From contig JAGXGA010000019.1 of assembly GCA_024636975.1 (NCBI GenBank), positions 248,001 through 312,000 of the forward strand: a DNA stretch of 64,000 nucleotides, given 5' to 3'. Below, in pieces: positions 1 to 10,200 of this stretch. Position 1 is the stretch's first letter. Each line of letters begins with the position of its first letter. The notes beneath the pieces were generated by a model. That model searched no databases. It saw only the letters and a program-made list of their open reading frames with translations, and had not been told where the DNA came from. This DNA comes from Mariniphaga sp. (GTDB lineage: Bacteria; Bacteroidota; Bacteroidia; Bacteroidales; Prolixibacteraceae). The translations under genes were made by a program, and so were the position numbers.

Positions 1-1316
1 ATGCAGATGAGGAAATATGGACAGATCCACAAAAGAAAAACGAATACCTGGCTGAAGCAATGTTTTTTAGAGCCTGGACCTATTATTTTCTAGTATCACT
101 TTATGGAGATGTTCCATTAGTTTTAGAAAAAATTACATCCGCGAAAGCTGACTTTGTGAGGACACCCAAAGAAGAAATTTTTCAGGCAATGGAATCAGAC
201 CTGAAGTTTGCTGCTGACAATTTACCCCTGCCTCAGAATATGGAAGCACCCGGAAGAATAAATCAGAAGGCAGCCTGGCATAAATTATCTGAGGTATATT
301 TAAGCTGGGGGAAATATCAGGAAGCAGTAAATGCTGCCTCAAAAGTAATTGATGGTTATGGCTCAGCGTTAATGACTGAACGATTTGGATCAACGGTTGA
401 TGTATTTGGAACAGGTGACGTATTCTTAGATTTGCATGCATATGGAAATCAGGATTTGGCTGAAAATTCAGAGGCCATTTGGGTTATACAATATGAACCT
501 TTTGTTACAGGTGGTCTTGATTTCCCTGGTGAAAGAGGTTGGGGGCCTGCATATTTTAGAATGGGCAATGCACCAGATGGGAAAAAAGCTTTTAGAGGTG
601 AATTTGTAGATGGAAAATATACCGGATATCTTGATATTTATGGTCGTCCAGTGGCATGGATTAAGCCCACTAATTATGCAGCAAATTATATTTGGCAAAG
701 CGATTGGGACAATGACATTCGAAATGCAGAACATAATATCATAAGAACTTTTTACTTTGATAATCCGGAATCGGAATATCATGGGCAGGTAATTGATTTT
801 GATCTTTATCCGGAAGGAACAAGAGATGCAGTGAAAGATACAAATCAGTATATCTACCCTTATTTCATGAAACATGCTGATCCTAAAAATCATTTTACAA
901 ATCCTGCACAATCGGGTGGAGGAAGAAATCATAAAGAAGTGTATGCAATGCGTTTAGCTGAAACCTATCTAATACGTGCTGAAGCATATATCCGATTAAA
1001 TCAACCTGATAAGGCGGCTGAAGATATCAATGCGGTTCGCACCCGGGCAAATGCAACCCCTGTTGCCGCAACAGATGTTGATATGGATTATTTGCTTGAT
1101 GAACGTGCAAGAGAATTGTATGGAGAGGAATTCAGACACATTACCTTACGACGTACCGGCACTTTTCTGGAACGGGTCAGGCAATATTGCAACAACCCAA
1201 TATACCCCGGATGTAATGTGCAGGATTATAATGTTTTATTCCCCATCCCTCAATCCCAGATTGATTTGAATATTGATGGGGATATGCCGCAAAATCCAGG
1301 CTATCCGAGCAGTTAA
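1..1316 (+). CDS. SusD/RagB family nutrient-binding lipoprotein, C-terminal part (5' end outside window)
   Basis: The reading frame is open from the first bases of the window, so the ATG at 60 is internal and the gene starts upstream. What is visible is the C-terminal part of a SusD-like outer-membrane glycan-binding protein: a helical TPR-like stretch (AWHKLSEVYLSWGKYQEAV), the typical AETYLIRAEAYIRL segment, then DERARELYGEEFRHITLRR and the terminal L-F-P-I-P...QNPGY ending seen in SusD proteins. SusD proteins cap SusC transporters and bind the glycan at the cell surface. Its SusC partner should lie upstream, outside the window. The substrate cannot be told from this fragment. A strong hairpin terminator follows the stop codon, so it is the last gene of its operon. 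Confidence 0.93.
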   Translation, partial: ADEEIWTDPQKKNEYLAEAMFFRAWTYYFLVSLYGDVPLVLEKITSAKADFVRTPKEEIFQAMESDLKFAADNLPLPQNMEAPGRINQKAAWHKLSEVYLSWGKYQEAVNAASKVIDGYGSALMTERFGSTVDVFGTGDVFLDLHAYGNQDLAENSEAIWVIQYEPFVTGGLDFPGERGWGPAYFRMGNAPDGKKAFRGEFVDGKYTGYLDIYGRPVAWIKPTNYAANYIWQSDWDNDIRNAEHNIIRTFYFDNPESEYHGQVIDFDLYPEGTRDAVKDTNQYIYPYFMKHADPKNHFTNPAQSGGGRNHKEVYAMRLAETYLIRAEAYIRLNQPDKAAEDINAVRTRANATPVAATDVDMDYLLDERARELYGEEFRHITLRRTGTFLERVRQYCNNPIYPGCNVQDYNVLFPIPQSQIDLNIDGDMPQNPGYPSS

Positions 1317-1365
1317 ACAGGTAAACTTGATATCTGAAACAAAAGATACCAGATAAAATTACAAA

Positions 1366-1400
1366 AGCACCATTCACTATTGAATGGTGCTATATTTTTT
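1366..1400 (+). terminator. Rho-independent terminator after the SusD gene
   Basis: A perfect 11-bp stem (AGCACCATTCA / TGAATGGTGCT, 1366-1376 and 1381-1391) with a four-base loop is followed by a run of seven T. It lies about 50 bases after the SusD stop and ends that operon. Confidence 0.85.
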
Positions 1401-1444
1401 TAAGCTAATTCTCATATTTTATTCGCTTACCCACAGAAAAATTC

Positions 1445-1452
1445 TATTTTTG
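1445..1452 (+). promoter_or_regulatory. Candidate Bacteroidota promoter -7 box (TATTTTTG)
   Basis: TATTTTTG matches the Bacteroidota -7 consensus TAnnTTTG and sits 43 bases upstream of the ATG at 1495, just after the SusD terminator. A clear TTTG -33 element is not obvious, so this is a tentative promoter for the oxidoreductase gene. Confidence 0.4.
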
Positions 1453-1494
1453 TATGGTGTGTACGTACACGGAATCAACTAAAGGATAAATACA

Positions 1495-2901
1495 ATGAGA
1501 CAAATGTTTTTTTTAATACTGGCTACCGCACTATTTATTTCAGCATGTTCAGGTGGCGGCCAAAATTCAGAAACCCAGGAAACGAAAGATATGTTTACAG
1601 GAGCTAAAGGAGAAGTTAAATTAATAACCCTCGATCCGGGCCATTTTCATGCTGCCCTGGTGCAAAAAAAAATGTATGAGATGGTTGATTCGGTGGTGCA
1701 TATTTATGCACCTGAAGGAGCTGAACTTAAGGGACACCTTAAATTAATTGAAAGCTATAACAACCGTTCAGATAACCCGACTTCGTGGGAAACTAAAATT
1801 TATACCGGCCCCGATTATCTTGAAAAAATGATTGAAGAAAAGCCGGGTAACGTAGTAGTACTTGCAGGGAACAATGCCAAGAAAACTGAGTATATAATGG
1901 AAAGCGTAAATGCCGGATTGAATGTTTTGGCTGATAAACCCATGGTGATAACACCTGAGGAGTTCCCTGATCTGGAGAAAGCGTTTCAGTTGGCAGCAGA
2001 AAAGGGAGTATTGCTTTACGACATCATGACTGAAAGGTATGAAATAACTACCATACTGCAGCGTGAGCTTTCCCAAATACCCGAAGTTTTTGGTGAACTG
2101 CTGGAAGGATCACTTGAAGATCCTGCAATTACAAAGGAAAGCGTGCACCATTTTTCAAAGCAGGTTTCCGGAAGCCCATTAATCAGACCCGCATGGTTTT
2201 TTGATGTGGAACAACAGGGCGAAGGAATTGTGGATGTTACCACACACCTGGTGGATTTAATTCAATGGGAAGCATTCCCTGAAGTTGTTTTAAGCAAGGA
2301 AGATGTGGAAATAATTTCTGCCCGACGCTGGACTACAGATCTTACTCCTGAGATGTTCAGGAAAGTAACAGGAAGGGATGAATTTCCGGACTACCTTCTA
2401 AAAGATGTAGAGGATGATGTTCTCAAAACATACAGCAATGGTGAAATTAACTATCGGTTAAAAGGGGTGCATGCCAAAGTATCCGTTATATGGAATTTTG
2501 AAGCACCTGAAGGAGCTGGCGATACCCACTATTCCATAATGAGAGGATCAAAAGCCAATCTGATTATTAAACAGGGAAAAGAAGAAAATTTTATTACTAC
2601 CCTATTAGTAGAGGCTATCACTGACGAAGGGCTTGAAGATTTTGAAAGCGAACTTGACAAAGCTGTAAACCAAACACTGGACCCTCTCTATCCCGGTATT
2701 GCCTTAAGCAAGTTAAACGATAAATTATGGGAAGTTCAGATTCCTGTAATACACCGTAAAGGACATGAAGCACATTTTGGGCAGGTTACCGAAAAATACC
2801 TGCGCTACCTTGCCTCCGGAAGCATGCCCGAATGGGAAATTCCCAATATGGTTGTAAAATATTACACTACCACTCAGGGGATGAAAGTAGCTGCCGAATA
2901 A
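1495..2901 (+). CDS. Gfo/Idh/MocA-like putative oxidoreductase, lipoprotein
   Basis: 468 aa. The N terminus is a lipoprotein signal (hydrophobic run ending in ISACSGG), so the mature protein is probably lipid-anchored in the periplasm or outer membrane. Residues from about 40 form a Rossmann-like NAD(P)-binding domain; ADKPM around residue 145 corresponds to the EKP/DKP motif with the catalytic lysine of the Gfo/Idh/MocA family. The long C-terminal half fits the Bacteroidota 'putative oxidoreductase C-terminal domain' type. Such proteins probably oxidise or reduce sugar hydroxyls, but no substrate can be read from the sequence. It follows the SusD gene after a terminator and has its own candidate promoter, and is followed by an aldo/keto reductase, which suggests sugar redox chemistry. 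Confidence 0.8.
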   Translation: MRQMFFLILATALFISACSGGGQNSETQETKDMFTGAKGEVKLITLDPGHFHAALVQKKMYEMVDSVVHIYAPEGAELKGHLKLIESYNNRSDNPTSWETKIYTGPDYLEKMIEEKPGNVVVLAGNNAKKTEYIMESVNAGLNVLADKPMVITPEEFPDLEKAFQLAAEKGVLLYDIMTERYEITTILQRELSQIPEVFGELLEGSLEDPAITKESVHHFSKQVSGSPLIRPAWFFDVEQQGEGIVDVTTHLVDLIQWEAFPEVVLSKEDVEIISARRWTTDLTPEMFRKVTGRDEFPDYLLKDVEDDVLKTYSNGEINYRLKGVHAKVSVIWNFEAPEGAGDTHYSIMRGSKANLIIKQGKEENFITTLLVEAITDEGLEDFESELDKAVNQTLDPLYPGIALSKLNDKLWEVQIPVIHRKGHEAHFGQVTEKYLRYLASGSMPEWEIPNMVVKYYTTTQGMKVAAE

Positions 2902-3036
2902 TAATTAAACTGACAGATTTTTTGTATTTTCTAACAAATAATGAACCTAAACACCGTAATGGGTGTTGGTGGTTTTGGAACGATGCTATTTACATTAATT
3001 CACCCGGAACTAATTCTGTGCAAAAATTGAAATAGA
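2902..3036 (+). other. Gap with a 29-codon ORF (2941-3030), probably not a gene
   Basis: Between the two reductase genes there is an ATG-started ORF of 29 codons whose translation is hydrophobic and glycine-rich (MGVGGFGTMLFTLIHPE). It resembles nothing I recognise and has no clear ribosome binding site. It may be a remnant or chance. Confidence 0.2.
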
Positions 3037-3978
3037 ATGAATAAGTCAGCAACAGTTGTATTGAATAATGGTGTTAAAATGCCATTGTTAGGTTTCGGTG
3101 TATTTAAACTGAAAGAAGGGACAGAAGTAATCGATGCAGTAAAGACAGCGTTGAGAAACGGCTATCGCAGTATTGATACAGCATATGCCTATCATAATGA
3201 AGCAGGTGTAGCGAAAGGAATTAAGGAAAGTGGAATTAGTCGTGAAGATATCTTTATCACTTCAAAAGTCGGCAACAATCAGCAAGGATATAAAGGCACA
3301 ATTAATGCCTTTCATCAAAGTTTAAAAGAACTGAAAACTGATTACCTTGATTTGTACCTTATTCACTGGCCGCAGGAAGATCTTTCGATTGAAACCTGGA
3401 AGGCCATGGAAGATCTTTACGAAAAAGGATTAATACGGGCAATTGGTGTAAGTAATTACTGGATACACCACCTTGAATATTTTTTACCCCGCTGCAATAT
3501 AATTCCGGCAGTAAATCAGGTTGAATTTCATCCCCATTTAAGCCACCCCGAATTACTGAAATATTGCGAGGACAGGAAGATTCAGGTTGAATCATGGAGT
3601 CCGCTTATGCAGGGAGAAGCTTTAGCGATACCCGAAATTCAGGCTATAGCCATAAAAACTAAAAAAACACCTGCTCAGGTTATCTTGCGTTGGCTAGTTC
3701 AAAAAGGAGTGGTGGTTATTCCCCGCTCGGCCACAAGAGAAAGGATAATTTCGAATTCTCAGTTATTTGATTTCCATCTTGATAATGAAGACATTCGAAT
3801 ACTGGATAGTTTGAATAGGAACAAAAGCATGAGACCATATTTTGATAAATTCATGTTTTTGATCAGAACCTTGATATACAACAAGCAGAAAAAGCATGTT
3901 TGGCCTGTTTTGGCAAAAGCTACAGCATATAAGGCAAATCAAAAGATAAAAACATATCTCGGCGCATTAAATCTTTGA
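3037..3978 (+). CDS. Aldo/keto reductase (2,5-diketogluconate reductase type)
   Basis: 313 aa, a cytoplasmic NADPH-dependent (beta/alpha)8 reductase of aldehydes and keto sugars. The catalytic tetrad is complete: Asp47 and Tyr52 (SIDTAYAYHNE), Lys77 (ITSKVG) and His110 (YLIHWPQ). The GVSNYW segment and the cofactor-binding PRSATRERI near the C terminus are both present. Standard length is about 275-290 aa; here a basic tail of about 30 residues follows the usual end (FLIRTLIYNKQKKHVWP onward), perhaps from read-through into decayed sequence beyond. No signal peptide. It lies 135 bases after the Gfo/Idh/MocA lipoprotein on the same strand. Confidence 0.9.
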   Translation: MNKSATVVLNNGVKMPLLGFGVFKLKEGTEVIDAVKTALRNGYRSIDTAYAYHNEAGVAKGIKESGISREDIFITSKVGNNQQGYKGTINAFHQSLKELKTDYLDLYLIHWPQEDLSIETWKAMEDLYEKGLIRAIGVSNYWIHHLEYFLPRCNIIPAVNQVEFHPHLSHPELLKYCEDRKIQVESWSPLMQGEALAIPEIQAIAIKTKKTPAQVILRWLVQKGVVVIPRSATRERIISNSQLFDFHLDNEDIRILDSLNRNKSMRPYFDKFMFLIRTLIYNKQKKHVWPVLAKATAYKANQKIKTYLGALNL

Positions 3979-4180
3979 ATAAATCAGCCACTTGCGATTT
4001 AAATCAATTCGAAGGAAACTGGTAATAGCATTCTTGGAAGAGCGACCCGGATGATTTTCCCTGCCTACTGCAGAAATCCAAATGGATTCAACGTTTTTCT
4101 GAGTCCTGAGAAAATTAAGTTTCCTTATGAGTATAAAGGAAATGATCCATATCCCGTAAATGATAAAATTACGACGCAAA

Positions 4181-4531
4181 TTAATCCTTTATACATCTTA
4201 CGCTTAAACCACATTCCTTGTCGTAGAACTCACAGAATGAGTTGACATAGCAACTCAGTATCCGTAACCTGGCGATATCCGGATAGGTCTCTGTAGAGGA
4301 CCACCAGCAACCATAATATCCATAGGCATCGAAAACACCAGAGTGGTAACGGAAACCGCCCGGCAGACCAGAAAACCCGCTGCTGTTGTTGGCTGATAAA
4401 TCGGTACCAATTTCACCTGGAATTGTTGAAATATTCCAAAAGGATGTGGAAGAAGTGTTGTTTGCATTAAGGCTTGTGAAAAAAATATTCAGCCGAAAAA
4501 TAGAAAATAAATCTACTGTATTTAATTTCAA
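4181..4531 (-). pseudogene. FISUMP-domain protein, C-terminal fragment
   Basis: The last ~95 residues of this reading frame match the end of Fibrobacter succinogenes major-paralogous (FISUMP) domains: SGLPGGFRYHSGVF, YYGCWWSSTE and the terminal GLSVRCIKD. The N-terminal half of the domain and any signal peptide are missing, and the first ~20 residues look like unrelated read-through. FISUMP proteins are usually secreted surface lipoproteins of unknown role. It points away from the second FISUMP fragment at 4562-5157, so this is not one gene split by an insertion. Confidence 0.75.
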
Positions 4532-4561
4532 CCGGATTGCCGACTTGCTGGCGAGCCTGCT

Positions 4562-5157
4562 CCAAAATGGACTGCAACAGCGGGAGTGGCCGATGTATAT
4601 AACCCAACCACAGGCAAAGTCTGGATGGACCGCAACCTCGGGGCTTCACAGGTTGCTGAAAGCAGTAATGATGCCAATGCTTACGGTGATTTATACCAGT
4701 GGGGCAGAGGGACCGACGGACACGAGAAACGTACATCCGGTACAACCTCTAAATTGAGTGACCGCGATATACCCGGACATGACAACTTTATAACTACCGG
4801 CAGCAGTCCTTACGACTGGCGCAGTCCACAAAACGATAATTTATGGCAAAGCATAGACCGCACCAATAAACCCTGCCCAGGCGGATATCGCCTGCCCACA
4901 GAAGCTGAGTGGGAAGCCGAACGCCAAAGTTGGAGTAGCAACGATGCAGCCGGAGCTTTTGACTATCCGCTTAAATTGCCCATGGCGGGCCACCGCGCCA
5001 ATAATGGTATGTCTACAGTGAGGGTTCCACTGCTTACTATTCGTCAAGTACGGTTAGCAGTACCGATACATGGATCCTGTATTTCCATGACAGGACTGCC
5101 AGCGTGTACACCGACCATCGTGGATACGGTCGTTCTGTGCGGTGCATTAAGGAATAA
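4562..5157 (+). pseudogene. FISUMP-domain protein, frameshifted fragment
   Basis: From 4562 the frame encodes a FISUMP domain: VYNPTTGKVWMDRNLGAS, LYQWGRGTDGHEKRTS, PCPGGYRLPTEAEWE and KLPMAGHRANNG. At about 5009 the match jumps to the other forward frame, continuing as VYSEGSTAYYSSSTVSSTDT and ending RCIKE with a stop at 5155-5157. One base is therefore missing near 5008-5010. No start codon or signal peptide precedes the domain in frame, so the gene is both 5'-truncated and frameshifted. The GTG at 4586 is only the first formal start. Confidence 0.8.
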
Positions 5158-5202
5158 TTTTGAACAATATGCTTCTGAGCACCAATGCAGGGAGCAGGCT
5201 AG

Positions 5203-5916
5203 TTAATTGAATTCTCCGTAAAGTTTTTCACCTATTTCCCCCTTATCTCCCAAGGCTCTGCCTTTAATTAGCCAGGAAATTCCAAAAGAGAATAGCATCA
5301 ATGCTTCAAAAGTCAAAGTTGAGTAAGAAAAAACATCCAGGTATGAAAAAATTGGTGTTAGAATTAAGAATACAAGTATAAAATACCCACAGGATTTATA
5401 AATGTTATTTTCATTAATAATACTTTCAGATGTGTTTTGGGCTGTATCCTGACCTATCGTAAAAATATTTATCGAAATATAGGATAATAAAATAAAGAGT
5501 AGTGATGCAAAAGCATAATGTATATATCCTATAAATTCTATATTATATGGCAGTATTGTATATATCTTTTCAGACCATGAGGTCGGATTAGTTGGAATAA
5601 ATGCAAGTCCAATTGCCAGATAACCTGCAATATTTGTCAACAAGTTATCATTCTTCCAAATAGAAGAACTCTTATATCCGACATATCTAATAAAAAATAA
5701 TCCGATAGCACATACTGTTCCGGTAAAAATTTCTCTCAGGTTTGAATAATAGTATTCACTTATTGAGGGCTGAATTGATGTTTTAAAAAAGGGAATCATT
5801 GAAAAACATACAAGTAAAACAGGTAGAAAAATTCCTAAATATCCTATAGCTCTTCGTATTCTTCTATATGTTTTTCTATCATAATCAGAAACGTTTGAAA
5901 TTAATTGTTGGTTCAT
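5203..5916 (-). CDS. Multi-pass membrane protein of unknown function (DUF998-like)
   Basis: 237 aa with about six or seven hydrophobic segments. The N-terminal part has IGYLGIFLPVLLVCFSMIPF, then SISEYYYSNLREIFTGTVCA, a segment seen in a broad family of Bacteroidota and proteobacterial membrane proteins around the DUF998 type. The motif Y-Y-x-S-x-x-R-x-x-F-x-G between helices 1 and 2 is the best handle. Function is not known and no partner is evident: the neighbours on both sides are broken genes. It appears to be the only intact gene between 4 and 7.2 kb. Confidence 0.7.
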   Translation of the reverse strand: MNQQLISNVSDYDRKTYRRIRRAIGYLGIFLPVLLVCFSMIPFFKTSIQPSISEYYYSNLREIFTGTVCAIGLFFIRYVGYKSSSIWKNDNLLTNIAGYLAIGLAFIPTNPTSWSEKIYTILPYNIEFIGYIHYAFASLLFILLSYISINIFTIGQDTAQNTSESIINENNIYKSCGYFILVFLILTPIFSYLDVFSYSTLTFEALMLFSFGISWLIKGRALGDKGEIGEKLYGEFN

Positions 5917-6255
5917 AGTTATAATATTTAGAGTTAGCTGTTGTTTCGACTGTATTCCAATTGCTATACTTTATCCTCACTTGAATAAGTGACGTTCTCA
6001 GTGGGTAAATATAGTTATCCTGGTCAATACTTGCTATAGCTCAAAATGTTTCGAATAACACCATTATTTCTATAATAAAAAAGGGTAGTGCATCAGCCGT
6101 CCATTATATGTTAACCCTCATACGCACAAGCAATATAGAACGAATGACTCTTTCGATACAGAAATTTTGTTTTCCTGAAATTTATTTAAATAAAGATGAT
6201 TAAATTTTAAAACTTTTTGTCGATACCACCGTAATAAGTTAGAAAACCAAATAGT
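5917..6255. other. Non-coding gap, nothing recognised
   Basis: AT-rich sequence upstream of the membrane-protein gene. I see no convincing ORF, repeat or structured RNA. It presumably holds that gene's promoter on the minus strand. Confidence 0.5.
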
Positions 6256-6480
6256 ATGGTAGCTAAAAAAAACTTCTACATCTACCAATACATTGACAGA
6301 TACACAGGAATACCATTCTATGTTGGGAAAGGTAAAAATGCCTGAATTAATTCTCATCTTAATCAAGCTAAAAAAAGGCTTAGGTCAGTTCTCTATGATA
6401 GAATTCGACAATTGTTTTGAAAAAGGCGTTATAAAATGATTGATATAAATTAAACACTCTTGGAACAAAGGGCTTTCTAA
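6256..6480 (+). pseudogene. Decayed GIY-YIG endonuclease gene
   Basis: Starting at the ATG at 6256 the translation reads NFYIYQYIDRYTGIPFYVGKG, which is the GIY-YIG core (here Y-I-Y ... Y-V-G) with its GKGK continuation. A TGA follows after 28 codons, the frame then continues as SHLNQAKKRLRSVLYDRIRQ to another stop, and further similarity (LEQRAF, the usual glutamate helix) lies in a different frame ending at 6480. At least two in-frame stops and one frameshift make this a dead nuclease. Confidence 0.7.
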
Positions 6481-6573
6481 AAGTACATGTAAATTTCGTA
6501 GAAATTAATATTTTACATGATTAATTCTGTGTTTCAATTGTAGTTTAACTTTGTAAACAAAAAATCAAAAGCT

Positions 6574-6850
6574 TTGAAAAATTCACTTCTTCTTTTAGTT
6601 CTAACCATTTTGTTTAGCTCTTGTGCAACAATAAACAAATTGAGCAATGAAGCAATTCATCATGCAATTGTAGGACAAAATGAGATGATTGTTCACAGCA
6701 GTTTAGAATTGCCTGCAAGGACCATTAAAACTCCGGATGGAGGAAAAAATTCATATCTGAATTGAACAACAAGGGTATGTTTATTAGTCCGAATCAGTCA
6801 AAGGTTACTTTAACTTATTCTGGTGATATTGGAAACTCCGATAAATATCT
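6574..6850 (+). pseudogene. Small lipoprotein, frameshifted and truncated
   Basis: A TTG-started frame encodes a lipoprotein signal (LLLLVLTILFSSCATINKLS) and a short mature part (VGQNEMIVHSSLELPARTI) like SmpA-style small lipoproteins whose domain continues 'DGGK-ILIYE'. At the run of six A at 6744-6749 the likely continuation switches frame to FISELNNKGMFISPNQSKVT, consistent with a one-base slip. The sequence then runs into an IS4 transposase remnant at about 6850. No ATG start is present. Confidence 0.5.
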
Positions 6851-7179
6851 TGGATTCAACAACAATAACATTGTTCAAGGACATTTTACGTGGAGTTGGC
6901 CGCAACCCCAAAGAAGGCAAGAAAAAAGGGGGTATAAAGGCCCATACCATCATTAAGGCAAGCGAGAATATACCTTGTCTTATCCGCTACAGCGAAGCAG
7001 TCCGGCATGACCACATGTTCTTAAATGAGGTACATAATCTGGCCGCTGGTTCAATAATTACTTTCTATAAAGGATATGTCGATTATGCCCAATATGAAGC
7101 ATTTACTAAAAACTGTATATGGTATGTAACAAATAATTATAAATATTTCGGTTTACCGGACAACAATGATTTTTCATAA
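6850..7179 (+). mobile_element. IS4-family transposase remnant
   Basis: About 95 codons of the transposase core are readable: LDSTTITLFKDILRGVGRNP with the first catalytic Asp (LDSTT), KKKGGIKAHTIIKASENIP, then HDHMFLNEV and ITFYKGYVDYAQYEAFTK. In intact relatives that last motif reads DKGYVDY, with the second catalytic Asp; here it is Tyr, so the fragment would be inactive even if expressed. Both ends of the transposase and both inverted repeats are missing. It sits just upstream of giant cassette A. Confidence 0.8.
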
Positions 7180-7264
7180 AGATTTTTTCATTAAATTGTC
7201 TTGTATTAATTAGGTAAACAATACTTTTTTATTATATGCAACTAAGCATTTTAAATGTTAGTTT
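7180..7264. other. Leader region of cassette A
   Basis: 85 bases of AT-rich DNA between the IS4 remnant and the first giant gene. No clear TAnnTTTG box or Shine-Dalgarno site can be picked out, so where cassette A transcription starts is unclear. Confidence 0.3.
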
Positions 7265-10200
7265 ATGCCAATTATTAACCAACCACCACTATCTCTTTCT
7301 GGTGTCCAATTTCTTGGATACCATATATTATACGATGAAAAAATAGGAATACCCGGAAATCATTTAAGATGGAATTTTAATGCAGAAATAGGCTTTCCAC
7401 CAGGCGGCTTTACACTTACTAGAGCTGTTTGGAATCCCCAGTTTTTTTCCGGAGATAATAATAATTTAACTCATGGCTTTGGATCAATAGCTCCAGTTTA
7501 TGATTGGTCGATACATTTGAATCTGCCCCTCACACAAATCGAGGCAATTGAGAGGATTCATATTGGTTTTACAAATTCGGAGTTGAGTACAAAATTTGCC
7601 AATTCAGCAGATGAATTGGTTAAAGTTGCGCAACAGCTAACCGACCCGGGTGATCCTAACCCTATGTTTCTTCGCTATTTTGAACCTACAGAGGAAACAG
7701 GACTAAAAACAAAACTTCGAAAACTAGACACCGTCCTAATTGCTGCTTTGGATCCCTACTTGGCCAGAATGACCGGATTGTACTACATAGACGATACCGG
7801 TATTTCATCTGAAACATATCTATATAGGATAACAGGACACTGGGGTGACCAAACTTATCCTTTAATTCCCGTGAATTTTGGAAACCAGTACATTCGTCCT
7901 AAAAACCAGAGTCTGCAATTTGGCGCCGTAAAAGTAGTATCCTCCGGACGTACTGTTGGGGTGCGCACACCTGAGTCCTATGATCTTATTGAGCATCCAC
8001 AACTAACAGTTTACGGAACTGTTCCACAATCCATAAAATTATATTTTGACTTTCCAGTAGAGGAAGTCATTATCGACTATGACGCAGTAAGCAGTACAAG
8101 AACCACTAGACGAACCTTAAATATGCGGGGAAATGGCGCCCCGTTTAGAGCGCGGTTAGAAGAAACACAAATATTTATCAGTAGACCTGGGAATGCCTTT
8201 GAGCGTCTCGAATTTGTAGATCTACCTGCAGGTAACTGGTTCTTTTTCAGAATAAATTACCGAAAAAAAATAGGTCCCATAGAGGATGTTTCAGGCTTAT
8301 TTGTATTGGATCCTACAGCCTCTCAACCCGTAAAAACTCCGGAAATTACAAAATTAATTCCGGAGCCGATGCCCGCGCTTTTAAATGAGTTGGGAGAAAT
8401 AAATAATGAAGCTTCCCAGGTAGCCATTTCTGCCGGACTTATCAAACCGAATATTAGCGAAATAGATGTACCCGAGAGTATAGATTTTAACCGAATCCTC
8501 CATCTATTCGAGAAACCCATCTATCCTGTACGCCTACTCTTTGGGGCTTCTAGCCCTAGGGCAACCGCACTTCCTCAAAGGATTTTGAATTTAAGGGAAG
8601 GAATTTATTCACCCGCTTTATTTCGGGAAAATACGAGGGCAATGACCTTACCCAATCTATTAGGTTACTGGCCATTGAACGGGCAATACACAAATGCTAA
8701 GGGTAGAATTTCCCCAACGGTATTAGGGTCGCCACGGTTTGTAAAGGAACATGCGTTCAAACCCAGTGCCTTTTCTGTAAAATTTCATGGCAATGGGGCC
8801 TTGTCATTAGAAGCCCAGGATCATCTCAAAGCACTGGGCGCACAATTTACCCTGGAGGTAACCTTAAAAATTGATCCGGCCACAGTCACCGGGGCCATGC
8901 TCATAGGGAATAACCCACGTAGAGGTTTTCGGCTGGGATTGATAAGATCTTCGGATGGCAACTACAAACTTCGCCTAAATATTAATAACCGCCGTTTTGA
9001 TGCCACCTCCCCTCTTCTCCCCAATTATTGGGTAAGGGTCTCCGCGGTGTATTCAGGAAGTCAGGTTTGGTTTCACTATTCGGATCCTGCTTTTGCAGTT
9101 CCGGAAGACCCTATTGCTGCAGAACTTGGCTCTGTAACCATTCCTATTGAACCTATTGTGATCGGCGCAGAAGTTAGTTCAGTTGACAGTAGCCTCACTA
9201 AACCCTTTATAGGAACCCTGGCCGATATTTGTATTTGGCAAAAGGTAATTCACCCTTCTGAGAGCACAGCTTTACTCACCAAATGGGGCCCTTTTTTAAA
9301 TCAGCAGCATACTGTCGCTGACATGATCTATAACGATCAGAAAACCTATGTATGCTCTACCGGCAGGGACCCGATCTATATTGACCAAACCGGTCCTTTG
9401 TTGGCACTGGGAAACACGTTTTCGATATTCCTATTTGTTAATCCACATAATACCAATATTCAATATCCTACCGTAGTGGGAAATAAGTACTTCGAACGTC
9501 TTTGGATAGGCTTAAACAAAACTGGTTCAAGTTTTAAGGTCCGTGTGTATGTGAATGGCAGACGTTTTGATTCCACCAGTATTATTCCAGCACAACAATG
9601 GTCACATATAGGACTCCGATATGACGGCCGCAATCTTACAATATATATTAATGGTACTCAGGATAGCAATTTCTCCGCTACATTGGGGATTCTTACTAAG
9701 AATACTCTTCCCCTTGGTATTGGTTCCGATACAGGCACCACGGTTGTTAGCCAGCAGTATCGTTTTAACGGCTTTATTCAAGGAATACAATTCTGGAGAA
9801 AAGCAATTACCGTTGAAGAATGGCTTTCTAATATATCCACGGTTCAACATATCGACAAATATCTCGCAAATGGCCGCTACTTTTATGCTGTAAAAGGTAT
9901 TGATCTGTTTGGAAGGACCAGTACTTGGAGTAGAACAAAAGACGTGAGAACCCTGGCTGAACCTATATACCAACCCCCTGTTAACGTTCATGCTGAATTT
10001 TTGCCTTTAATAGGAATTGTGGAAGGAGTAATGGAAACTGATGATGCCGCTGGTAAATATTATGAATTAATAACAACCCTTGAATTCAATGCTGACATCG
10101 CATCAAAAATAATGGGGTATGATGCTACCATAAGTCGTATGGTAGAGCTACCAAATCAACTTACAGGTGTATCCGAAATGACCAAGGTTGACCAATTACT

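Noticed and set aside
468-932. 154-codon minus-strand ORF inside the SusD gene
   Set aside because: Shadow of the SusD coding frame; Ile/Cys-rich translation with no recognisable motif.
3967-4179. 70-codon minus-strand ORF between the aldo/keto reductase and FISUMP fragments
   Set aside because: No recognisable motif, no clear start context, and decayed surroundings.
6118-6366. 82-codon minus-strand ORF
   Set aside because: It is antisense to the clear GIY-YIG remnant at 6256-6480.
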